51,204 bases of DNA from Asterionellopsis glacialis (taxonomy: Eukaryota > Bacillariophyta > Plagiogrammaphyceae > Rhaphoneidales > Asterionellopsidaceae), in assembly GCA_014885115.2 (NCBI GenBank), contig WKLE02001996.1, positions 26,312 to 77,515 on the forward strand. Direction: 5' to 3'. The position numbers and the translations under genes were made by a program. The first letter of the stretch is position 1; each line of letters begins with the position of its first letter. Shown here one piece after another: positions 10,235-20,798 of this stretch. Below the pieces are notes generated by a model. That model ran no database searches, had not been told where the DNA came from, and saw nothing but the letters and a program-made list of their open reading frames with translations.

Positions 10235-13200
10235 CTAAAGGTAGAACGAAAATGAATGATTCAATGAGATGGGCTATCTACTGTTATCATTTCTTTTCAG
10301 CATTCGTCTTCAACTTTTTTGGGAAATCGTTCTTTTATCGTTTTCTGGGAATGTCGTTCTTGGTATTGTTACGATTTATTGTCGAAGCAGCTTTTGCTAA
10401 ACTACGACCAAGACAGCCGGTATTCGCTCGGTACTCCCACGGTGTCAATTCGCTTGAACTGTCATGTGTCTGAAACACGCTCTTCTGATTTCTGATTTTA
10501 CTGTATTGTTTTTTGGACAACTTTTTCTATTTACAGAATCAGCTCTGTACTTCACGATCAATTCTGCATCTAATTGCCACATACCCAGGTAAGCGGGTCC
10601 CGCGGAATTTTCGTTACCTGTAAAAGCGGTACTGACAGTGGCTGTACCGGTAGAGGTAAGTGCAGGTTGGCTCGTTTATGCAAGCATCCGCGAATTCTCA
10701 TGTTCAGTCAGTCAGTTTAAAAAAGACTCCTCGTCCCATTAGTCATTTTCTGTGTTCCTTGAACAAATAATAATATGTATTTAATAAATCTACCTCTCTT
10801 TCTCGGTTCGGTTTAGTGCAGTCGTTTTTCGTACATACACCTGTGCAGTATAGGAGAAACAAGAACAACACGTCTTTTATATCAAAGTTATAGTGCGACT
10901 TTTTGTGAAGGGTCAAGTTTGGTATTGATGGTAATATAAGCAACCGCTACACAAATGGTCATAATACCTTTATTTTTTTAACAAATCTACGCCAGCACAT
11001 AAAGGCCATAAATTTCAATAATATTTATTAATTCTTTCTCCTTTTGGGGTAGTTATGTTGGTGATGTCATCGTGTACCGTACCAAGGGTAAATGTTCTAG
11101 ATACACTAAAAAACAAAAAAATATTATCCATGCATACAGATTCGACAGGATCCTTTTACTTATTTCTTATTTTTTATGTTAATTCCTATGGCAAATATAA
11201 TAAAATAATTTTTTAATACAGTAAAGGTTTTCAGTACCGTATTCTGACAGCTGCGTACATCGAATCAAGATACTTGTTCTTTTCAATAGAGAGTTACTGT
11301 ACCGCCTCGAATGATACCTGGTACCAGGTATGCCAATTTATGCAGATACCGGTATTATAGGACATGACAGACTACAGCTTCCGGACTAGTAAGTCTTGCT
11401 GAGATTAGTGAGCAAGTAACTCGAGTATCCCTGACTTCTCTTTATTATGATAATTTTAAGAAGCCAAAACTTCAAGTTTGGGGATAACCCGCACCATCCG
11501 CATACTTTGCTTCTAAACCAGCACAATTCAGGTGATACCTCTATTTAGTAGGACTACAGTAGTCCTAGCTAGAGGACCTAAGTAGTCTAGGCGACAACAC
11601 TCTAGGTCCCACAGTGGTCCCACTTCCTAAAGTAATAGAAAAAATTACAGTTCTCCTCTATGATAATACCATAAAGAAGTTCAATGATACTCCAAAGAAA
11701 CATCGCAGTATCTCATCGTCATGATAAAATTAATTTAAAATTAGGGTTAGGGTCCCTCTCACACCCCACGGTGCGGGATGTGCATCATCGTACAAAGACT
11801 ACAATGTCATTTATGATACAGAAATAACAAACACAAGTTCAATGATACCCTTTCGGAAATATTGCAGTGTCATTACTTTACAATGACTTTGTCACTACTG
11901 TATCGCAACACTGTATTCCCCTCGTCGGTTCCATCTTATCAAAACACCTCACATCATGAATCATTATATTGAAATTATAATATAGATTATTGAATGCATA
12001 TCATAAAAAATACATGACTATGATCATCAAGTGCTATTATTGAATACTACGAAGTTTCTTTTATTATATATGGTGGTTCAAAAACTCCGTACTACAGTAT
12101 ATAGCTCCAACTACAACAATGCTATAGGCTAATCTGAAGGTTATTTGAATAGGCAAAAGTTAAGGTGTCATCAAAGACACGAAAGCCTCGATTTCATGGA
12201 TTGTGGTGTCATAACTCAGATACTGTGATGGATGTACCCATCTACCATCTCCATTCTACCGGAATACTGTAGCAGCAATGGAGGTCGGAGCTACCTCAAC
12301 AAGAATACCAATGGCCTCGAAATCGTTACTGTATTCTAGAGACACTCTAGTTTGACAACCAAAACTTACAAGGTTAACCATTAGCTGACGATATTAATTC
12401 GTGTATTTTCGTCGTTTTTTGCTTTGAACAAATGAGTATTTTTCCTTTAAAAGTGGCTGTTCATTCAAAGTATAGTTGGATGTTTCATGTTGTCATTATC
12501 ATCAGCATCATATCCTGCCTGCAATACCGTATGAAGCTTGAATTGAAGAAATGCGGGAGATTTTAATACTTTGCTCGTTGGTGGTCAAGACTAGTTGTTC
12601 CAGCAAAAATATTGTAAGATTTGAGAAACAATATTTTCTAAAAGTATTCTGATCGTTGCCTTGTTGTTCCCTTTGCTAGACCCGTTGTCAGCAGTTAGGT
12701 GCAAATCGGGGGAAGAGAAATACAAAAGATACTGTTCATGCAGTATTTATTTCAGATCCAACCCAGTTTCTTTCCCTTTAAAAATGTGGTGTGTGTATAT
12801 TCCAGGAAAACGGCATACGTTTCATACATGGGTGATTATGAAGTGCACTATTTTTGGAAGTATTGTCATGTAAACATTGCTTCTGAACAAACAGAAAAGA
12901 GAGCAGTGCGGCATGCAACTCTTGTATATATTTAGTATTTAGTATTTAGTTTTTCTCTCCAGCAGTCTTTCGATAGGCGTGGCTGGCTGGTTGTGAAATC
13001 TTAGAAGTAGCATGATTGAATATTTGATGATGGTAGTTAAAAACTGTTGAAGTCAACCTCGGTGTAGGGAGTTCTTGATTCATTTCCCCCGAAAATAGCA
13101 TGTCATGGCATGGCATGAAAGAACAAAATCTAGGAATCGAATCGTACGTTATGACGGAGTGAGTTCACGACTGACTCTATGTCTTTCTACAAAGCCTGGT

Positions 13201-14497
13201 CTAGGACCTAGCCGGAGGAAAGCATGTCTCAAATAACGATGAAACTCTATCCCTGCATGATATGGACAGACAGCTCAGATGATGAATGATGATGTCATGA
13301 AGTAGCGTACCAGTTACTGGTACTGGTGTGTCTTTCTCGTGCCTGCTTTGTTTCCCTCCTCTTTCCTTTGTAACAGATAAAAATGTTGTGATCGTTGAAC
13401 ACTCAACAGTCAACAGAGCGTTTGCTGGCGACACAACATTCACATTCCTCCAGATGAACGGTGCTACTCCTAATTAGGAGTAATACCGTGTGGTATCTTG
13501 CTCCCAGCAGTATGAGATTTTGAGAAGTACCATTTGAAGTTTACGCGGGAAAGAAATCATATAATTAATTTAATCAAGCATGAATACCAAAATACCACAT
13601 CCTTCCTAAGTATCTACAAAACCTTTAACTCGAATGTATCAGGAAGCGGGATAGACTTCGATCATAAGACTTCACTCCTTAGAATGCACCTCGAGGGAGT
13701 GTTTATGAACGAAAATTCCATATAAATTTTTGGTGAGTATGATTTATATCATATTCAGATCTAAGAATATAATAAGGAGTCAAACCATCTGAAGAATTCA
13801 AAGCCCGCCAAATTTTGTCGCCCGCCAGGTCAAATTTTCCAAATTTTGGCGAGGTACAAAGAATGTAGAAATATACGCAACGGAATGAGCAACGGAGCAA
13901 CTTTTGGGCACGCCATCGCCAGCGTCCTAGGTGTGTCCGATACCTTATGTGTTGTTTAGAAGGTGCCTATTTATGACTATTTTGCATTTGTCGGATACTT
14001 CCAGCACACAAACGAAGCATCCAACAAGTGAATTTTGTGGCGTACGGAGGCAGTCCCAGATCAAAATTTGCATATTTAGGCTTAAGTGAAGAAAAAAGGA
14101 TTTATTGTTATAGCGAACCTACAAGCGGGATCTTCCGGGGCGCCACTTATTTACATCCTTTCACTAGTAACGAAAAAGGCTTCGCAACAGGCGAACGCGA
14201 GTAGACTAAAGTAGAGGGGCGTGGCATACACACTTTCGATCAGCTTCCATATTTCCTCCCAAAGATACTTTTGCGCTCGTTCCATCGCTGGGTTTCGATA
14301 GAGGCATCACAAATTAAGTTAACAATTAGAATCAACCACGAAAAAGAGTGAACAGGTATCTCCTGTCCCTCTCTCGTTTTAGCTGTGTTGTTTTCTTCAT
14401 TTTAACTTTCAAGGAAACGTTGCAATATTTAAAATCAAAAATTAGAAATCCAAGTCGAATACATCGTCACATTCTATATCTGTTTTAACAAAAGAAG
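10235..14497. other. Intergenic, 4.3 kb without a supported gene
   Basis: No convincing gene on either strand. Notable structures are a 17-bp odd palindrome aggactacagtagtcct (11550-11566), a 16-bp perfect palindrome TACCTGGTACCAGGTA (11315-11330), a two-unit TTAGGG run (11741-11752), and a loosely repeated segment (ttcaatgatac...gcagt) near 11678-11712 and 11837-11868. Around 13800-13860 is a GC-richer patch with repeated cgccaaatttt/cccgcc words, perhaps a TE relic. The last ~200 bp hold the promoter and 5' UTR of the LRR gene. Confidence 0.5.
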
Positions 14498-16747
14498 ATG
14501 ACAATGATGAAATCTCTCGCAGTGACAGCAGCTGCAACAGCTGCTGTTGCATCATCTGCGGTTGCAAAGGAAAATCAATTTCAACTAACTCCCGGGGCAC
14601 GAAGACTTCGAAATCATCACCAAAGGGCTTTGTACAATGTTAAAGCAGACCGCGTCAATGAAAAAAGACATGATGCCTTCACTTTCATGGAAACTGAAAT
14701 GGTTGATATGGAAGATTTTGCAAGAGCCTTGACTGATTCGTCCATGTCAATGTCCATGTCCATGTCGTTTGGAAATGGCGGTGGAGACAACGGTGGAGGT
14801 GGAGACAATGGTGGAGGTGGAAACAATGGAGGCGGTGACAATGGAGGTGGAAACAATGGAGGCGGTGACAATGGAGGTGGTGACAATGGAGGTGGAAACA
14901 ACGGTGGCGGAAACAACGGTGGTGGAAACAACGGTGGTGGAAACAATGGTGGTGGAAACAATGGAGGTAACCCTCCAACCCCAACGGAAATGCCTGTAGT
15001 TGTCCCAGATCCACCCACATCAAGTCCGTCTGATGTCCCATCAACATCACCAACAGCATGTTTCACTACGCAAACACGTGAAGAATTTTTGATGGAAGTA
15101 TTGAGTGACTTTGATGAAGCTTTGATCACAGATCCATCCACTGCACAGGGTGCTGCATTTGTGTGGCTCAACGAAACAGATGTTGAAACAACAGATTGTC
15201 TTTACCCCGCTGACGGTATCGTGCAGCGTTATGTTTTGGCAACCTTGTATTACGCTACCGATGGTGCTAATTGGGTTGACTCTTCTGGATGGTTATCTTC
15301 TGAAGACGACTGCACTTGGAGTGGTGTTGAGTGTGTAGATGGAATTGTAGCGGAAGTTGATTTAGGTAAGTCAAATGTTGTGTACTGTATTGGACAGGGT
15401 GGGTCATCATGATGTTTTTAAAAACTCAGCTTTCTCACCTCGTTTTTTCTTTTATACGTGCTGCTATTGTCCTCTCCACTCACTCTTTAAATAGCCCGAA
15501 ATGAGCTTAGTGGTGAACTTCCTGATGAAGAACTTGGTGCTCTTAGCCAATTGGAAACCTTGTCTGTCTGGTCCAATAAAATCACTGGTGAAATTCCTCA
15601 CAGTATATTCCATGAACCATTTTCCACGCTGGACATTGAATCCAACTTTTTTGTTGGGAGTATCCCAACTGAAGCTTTTGAAACGCCCACTTTGAAAAAA
15701 CTCCGGGTGTCCTTCAATGACTTGGAAGGTGATGCCATGCCATCTAATATTGGTGGTTTGGCCATGTTGGAAGATTTGTGGATTGCCGGAAACAAATTTG
15801 CAGGATCGACACCCTCTGAAATTGGACTGTTATCCAATTTGGATTCAATGTTTATTTATGGCAATATGATTACAGGGAGTATTCCAAGTGAAATTGGTTT
15901 AATGTCCAATCTCGTTGGCTTTCAAGTACAAGGAAATGACTTGAACGGTACATTCCCATCTGAATTCTTTGATAATAAATCCATGCTAAAGGTGCTCCGT
16001 GTAGATGACAATGATTTGTCAGGTCCCTTCCCTGCATCTCTTGCTCATGCCACAGCATTGACTGACCTCCGCCTTGCCAACAATGCCTTTACTGGAAAGC
16101 TGACGGGCTATGATAACTTGACAGAATTAGGTGAGTCCGACTGCCGTTTGCTGTGTGGATTTGTTGTTTGACGCATCCTTTCGGGTAAATCCTCCTTCCA
16201 GATTTGGTGCATGTGTGTGATTCGGTCATCTCTGTACCATGTAGAAAGGCCTCTCACGAGTCGCTGTTTTGTCCTTTTTCAAATTGTAGAATTCTTCCTT
16301 GTAGGAAATAACTCGTTTACTGGACCACTCGAACAAGACTTATCCAACCTTACTGCATTGGAATTCTTTGATGTACGAGACAATGACTTTTCTGGTCCTA
16401 TCCCAAGTTCTCTATTTGACACTGGCTGTATTAGCTTCATTTATCTGCAAGGTAATAATTTCAATGGTTCTATCCCTAGTACCTATGGTGAAGCCTCTTG
16501 TGTCAAAGATTTATATCTTTCTAACAATACATTATCTGGTGAAGTCCCACCTGTCGGTCCTGATGCCTTGCCTAATTTGACTGAGTTTTTAGTAGACGGT
16601 AATGACTTGACTGGTGCTATGCCGGACTCTATCTGTGATTTACGCACTATCGAGGGTGGCTTATTAGAAGATTTATGGGCCGATTGCGGTACAACACCAC
16701 CTGAAATTGAATGTGAATGCTGTACTACGTGCTACCCTCTTCCGTAA
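14498..16747 (+). CDS. Secreted leucine-rich-repeat protein with Gly/Asn stalk and Cys-rich end (three exons)
   Basis: Proposed exons are 14498-15365, 15495-16130 and 16290-16747 (1962 nt, 653 aa). Introns of 129 and 159 bp start GTAAG and GTGAG and end in AG. Both splice after the first base of a codon, and joining restores the LRR pattern across each junction (DLA|RNELSG and NLTE|LEFFLVGN). Residues 1-23 are an Ala-rich signal peptide ending near AVA. Residues about 90-160 are a (GGGNN/GGGDN)n tract, then a Pro/Thr/Ser linker. Next comes an LRR N-cap (RYVLATLYYATDGANW...W...C.W.GV.C) and plant-type LRRs with the x-x-L-x-x-L-x-L-x-x-N-x-L-x-G-x-I-P pattern to about residue 630. The end is Cys-rich (CECCTTCYPLP) with no membrane helix, so it is probably extracellular. 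LRR-only secreted proteins are common in diatoms. Ligand and role are unknown. Confidence 0.88.
14776..14970 (+). repeat. In-frame (GGTGGA-AAC-AAT)n minisatellite
   Basis: About 195 bp of 12-15-bp units encode GGGNN and GGGDN. Third bases vary (ggt, gga, ggc), so it is not a recent pure array, but adjacent units are nearly identical. It forms a flexible, hydrophilic stalk in the LRR protein and is a likely site of length variation. Confidence 0.8.
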
Positions 16748-17457
16748 ACACTGAACAAGCAAAACCACATTGTGAATGGTATGGCATTACATGTCTTGGA
16801 CCCACACACACACACTAACGCACGCTCAAGATAGTTTCACCCCATTTGATTATTGCAAGTACATGATCTATAACTTTGTTCGTATGGATGTAAGTATGCT
16901 TGTCTGTCTATAAATGTCGGCATAGTATAACATACATACGGTACGAATCAAGAAAAGGAAAGAAACAGCATTCTCTCTCAAGTATGGTATATATATTTAT
17001 TAAGTGAAAAAAAGAGAGAATGTTATTCTTTTTTATGATAAATATAATTCTATAAGTTATTATTATAGATGTAAGATTTGAAAACAAAAAGGTTTCAGAC
17101 AATTTGCGTTTTCGACCCAGTCTTTTGAGAGTGGCCTCTCATCATGCAAAACAGAGAATACACGTTCTTGTTTCACGGTATAGTGCATCTTTGACAAACC
17201 AATTTACAGCGGATAGCGCGTCGTACAGAATGAATGAGAGAAAACGGCACGATACCTCTGGAGCCGTGTATATTCCTTTTTACAATGCATCACCATGCTT
17301 ACCACAAACTGACTTCATTTCTTCCCGTTTTCATGTTAAGGACCGGTTTCTGTAGGTGTCACCAAGGGGGTAGTCAGCATTTCAAATCTCTCGTGCGATG
17401 AATGAGTCAAATGATTTCTGGGGGGTGTTCTTTTTTCATATCCAGCATTTGTCTTCC
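16748..17457. other. Intergenic between convergent genes
   Basis: Holds the 3' flank of the LRR gene with a short CA run (about 16802-16814). A plus frame at 17104-17355 (83 aa) has no recognisable domain and reads like chance sequence. Nothing else is supported. Confidence 0.5.
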
Positions 17458-18540
17458 TCAAGGAGAAGTGCCATCACCAGTAGAGATCGTGTCACGTTTC
17501 AAGTTTATCATAACTAACGCTATATGAGGCTCGCCCAGATAATCCGAGGTCATCCACGTCCCAAAGATCTCACCCGATTTGGGAATTCGGAGCACCATTG
17601 TACCAAACCAGCTCTTACGTTCGCCTCCTTCTTCATCAAAGTGGTACAATAAATGGGCGATACTGCCATCCAAATATCCCTCGGCGGCAAACTCAAAATG
17701 TGCCAAATTACCGGATTTTGAAAACCTCCACGAGGCTAGTCAGTGTTGCAACTCCATTACGCAATCGGAGTCGTCCCTTCCGAAATGGTGCTCTCCAGAA
17801 AACAGATTCAGGTGTCTTTTCATACCGCCTATCCCGTTGAATATGAATCAAGTCAACGATGAGTCCGGAACATTGGTTCTCCACAGCCTTGGAATTGTTG
17901 TTTGTTTGATTGGAAGGCAGTCGTAAGAGACCATTGCTAATACCGCCTACTGTGTATCCATATCGTGCTAGTAGAGGTTCGTGCTCGAAGTTCCTCTGTT
18001 CAAGTTCTCGAATGTATTGGGTTAGTTCATTCTGATAAGTTCCATTAAATAGTGGTCTTGGCTTGAGGTCATAACGTACGCATCGTAAATCCTTAACATT
18101 AAAGGGTAATTCTCCAACCTTTTCCATCATAATAATAACTGGCTTGCCTGCCGTCTGTACAATAGCGAACTCATAGAACACACATTTGGATTCTGCCCAG
18201 TCAATACTGCTACACAAAAGTCTACTTTCTAAATTAATTCAAACATTTGATCCGTGATGCGCCCATGCTTGAGGAGATGATCTGCACGAAGGGATACCAT
18301 GCCAGATTCTTCCACTACAGGTTTGATAATAAAGTCAAAGACATCATCTGCATGTTCTCGAACATCGGAACCCTCATCACCAATGGGACTAATAACAAAG
18401 CAACTTGAATCCTTCTTCCTCTTGCTGCTTGGATGAGATAGTGACGATGCATGATACAAACTTGTCATCTTGTTCGTTTCTTGACCTGTAATGTGTTCTC
18501 GTTTCTTGCTTTCTGTTCGGGACTGGGTTTTCCAAGTCAA
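17458..18540 (-). pseudogene. Broken gene for a bacterial-type nucleoside deoxyribosyltransferase/TIR-like domain protein
   Basis: Three minus-strand segments read as one protein interrupted by mutations. Segment 1 (18540-18229) contains SSCFVISPIGDEGSDVREHADDV, then FIIKPVVEESG and RADH, and ends at a TAG after MFELI. The same frame continues past the stop with a match to the next family block (LTGQNPNV near 18195). A GTGTG repeat there (near 18180) then shifts the frame by two bases into segment 2 (YEFAIVQTAGKPVIIMMEK...). A further one-base shift near an AAAA run (about 17720) leads to segment 3 (17706-17458), a beta-rich end with W-F-G-T and G-T-W motifs. The order FVISPIG, RAD, NPNVFYE, KPV is that of a bacterial family usually annotated as nucleoside 2-deoxyribosyltransferase-like or TIR-like (family assignment from memory). 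A single sequencing error would not explain three lesions, so I call it a pseudogene, possibly of horizontal origin. Confidence 0.65.
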
Positions 18541-19595
18541 ATTTGTAGCGTCTACAGTTGTTACTCAAACTAAAAACTACTGGGAGCGGTCCTCACTCTC
18601 TGGGATCTCGAGATCTCGACTTCATAAGTCTGTCAGGCATCCAGTTTGGGTCTGTACTGCAATGCAAGTTTTTGACCACTCTCCGGCGAAGAGATGGCAG
18701 AAAACCCCAAGGAGCAGAGAAAGGCTTCTTGTTGTCGATTCCGCGCCTTCGTACTATTCAACTACCTGGGTACGAACCGTTGTGTCACGAGTACTTATCA
18801 ATGTAAAAATAATTATGTTAAGATCCTACGTAGGAACTGGTACAACCGTACTCCTACATGTATAGAGCGTACTACCAGGTACAGGCAATATTAGATTTGA
18901 AATTGAGAGGAGCCGTTAAAAACCACAACGGTTCGGAAGCGACTAAAAATAATAGAGACGTGGTGTATACGAGTATGATTAGACACGTCGTCAAAAATTA
19001 TGCGTGGGTTCTGTTTTAAATGTAAATTTGAATGCTGCGTAGCAGGGGGTCCTATCATATTTGAAAGTTGGTACTAAAACTTCCAAAGTAGTATTTGATG
19101 GACCTGATCACGATGAAAAAGTAACATTTTTAGACATTATTGCTCCCCCCAAATGCCCCAAAATTCACATTTTTAGAGAGAACACCCCTACTCTGCTCAC
19201 CTCTTTACTCAGCTCTGCTCAAGTCACTCACCACATCACCATCACACACCAGGGGAATAAAGTTCGTGTAAAAAAGCCAAAATCTTGGTACCTGGTATCT
19301 TTCTTGCGGGATTCTTGAACGAGGAATACAACAGAAAGACCTACGACTCTTAGGGTCCCACCACCACGCCATCCACAACCACCTACAGGGACTCTTTTGT
19401 CTGTCGTTAGAGTGAGAGTGAACGAAAGAACAAGATCACACGATTCAGGAAAGTGGTTATAGACGAACAATATCGTCGCTTCGTGTTGAATATTAAACTG
19501 TACGAAAAATAGCAACACGAACAACGGCATTTTGACCCAATCAAATCAACTAAAGGAAACAATCAGTACTCGACGACGACAGAACAACTATCAAA
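18541..19595. other. Intergenic, shared upstream region
   Basis: Lies between the start of the broken minus-strand gene and the start of the PAP2-like gene. Contains TACC(A/T)GGTA words at 18873-18881 and 19289-19297. Overlapping open frames at 18491-18894 on the plus strand are mutually out of phase and not protein-like. No other feature is visible. Confidence 0.5.
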
Positions 19596-20798
19596 ATGAC
19601 TTCGCATCATGATCCGTTACAGCGCCAAGAACAGCAGCAACAGCAGCCGCAATCCTATGGTGCAACGACAACATCCCTCATGGGGAGTGCCAATTCTCTT
19701 CCAGTACTTGCATCATCGGGTAGTATAGAATCCTCGTCCGACGATAGTCTTTCCTCTGCAACCGTAACCTCATCGTATTATGCAAGTGATTCCTTTGTAT
19801 CCGATACTACGAACCATAATCATGATAAGAACAACAGCAAACTGTTTGTTTCCATTGGTCCATTTCCTACAAATAATAATGATACGGATTCCTCCGAGGA
19901 TGGCAGTGATGGACTTGATCCATTGCTTTCAAACAGTAACAGTGAAGAAGAAGAAGAAGACGATGATAATACTTCGTCTTCGTATTCTTCGTTTTTGTTC
20001 AAGTTGAAAAAGAAACAAAAAGATAGGATACATAAAAATCGTAAAGTATTGTATTCCTGTCTCATTTGGTATGTGACCTATATGATTATGGGTATTGTCG
20101 GTGGGACAGTAGCCTTTATGCATTTTCCACGAACAAATTTACCCTATCCCCATACCTTGCCTGATTACGGATATGATCTTATACCTTATTGGTGTCCAAG
20201 AATACCCATCATGGATGATAACATTCAAAGTTTGGTTCTATTAGTCTTGTATGGCTTAATCTTTGGAGGGATATGGACCGAATGGAAGACGACAACGACG
20301 ACAAGTGCTGGATACAGGTATAACAAGGGAAAACTTATTTTACAACAATTATTACATTTAAATTCCTTGGTATTTTTAACACGAACTACCACCGTGTGTG
20401 TCACTGGATTACCACAACCCAATCCAAGATGTACAGGCATCCAAGCCTTTCCTGTCAGGTACGGTGAAGCCTTTGAATTTGTGGTGGGACGTGGATTTCC
20501 ACCACGGGCCTGTGGTGATTTGATCTACAGTGGACATGTCGCTTGTACATTAGTCTGTATGACTATATTACACAAACACTTTGCCTATATGAGGACCAAC
20601 ATTTGGTTATGTGGGTCTATATGGAGCATGGCTATCTTGGGGATTTATGCCACCATTAGTTGTCGAAGTCATTATACAGTCGATGTGGTATTGGCATTTT
20701 ATTTTATCTTCTTTTTGCGTGAATATTACTTTTTACGCAGTCAAGGGATCGTCAATGGACCCGTGGCTAAATGTATTCAATGGTTTGAACAACAATAA
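19596..20798 (+). CDS. Sphingomyelin-synthase-like PAP2 family phosphotransferase
   Basis: A 400-aa single-exon integral membrane protein. Residues 1-145 form a hydrophilic Ser/Asp/Glu-rich cytosolic N-terminus. Hydrophobic segments follow near 152-175, 210-228, 250-270, 308-325, 336-355 and 361-376, the six-helix plan of sphingomyelin synthases. Family motifs are TTTVCVTGLPQPNPRC (264-279), CGDLIYSGH (306-314) and SHYTVD (358-363). The PAP2 catalytic triad is present as His314, His359 and Asp363, with spacing close to human SMS1. Such enzymes move a phospho-head group from a phospholipid to ceramide in the Golgi or plasma membrane. The head group (choline, ethanolamine or inositol) cannot be read from sequence. 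The long acidic N-terminus replaces the SAM domain of animal SMS1. The start at 19596 is the first ATG of the frame. Confidence 0.85.
   Translation: MTSHHDPLQRQEQQQQQPQSYGATTTSLMGSANSLPVLASSGSIESSSDDSLSSATVTSSYYASDSFVSDTTNHNHDKNNSKLFVSIGPFPTNNNDTDSSEDGSDGLDPLLSNSNSEEEEEDDDNTSSSYSSFLFKLKKKQKDRIHKNRKVLYSCLIWYVTYMIMGIVGGTVAFMHFPRTNLPYPHTLPDYGYDLIPYWCPRIPIMDDNIQSLVLLVLYGLIFGGIWTEWKTTTTTSAGYRYNKGKLILQQLLHLNSLVFLTRTTTVCVTGLPQPNPRCTGIQAFPVRYGEAFEFVVGRGFPPRACGDLIYSGHVACTLVCMTILHKHFAYMRTNIWLCGSIWSMAILGIYATISCRSHYTVDVVLAFYFIFFLREYYFLRSQGIVNGPVAKCIQWFEQQ

Noticed and set aside
10252..10473. 73-aa plus frame just upstream of the 395-aa gene
   Set aside because: Falls in the 5' flank of that gene. Phe-rich composition arises from T-rich DNA, and there is no family resemblance.
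14617..15171. Pro-rich minus-strand frame opposite the LRR gene
   Set aside because: Antisense of the Gly/Asn repeat. The plus-strand gene with signal peptide and splicing explains the region.
17104..17355. 83-aa plus frame with a basic, mitochondrial-like start
   Set aside because: Lies in the gap after the LRR gene, with no domain, no splice partner and irregular composition.
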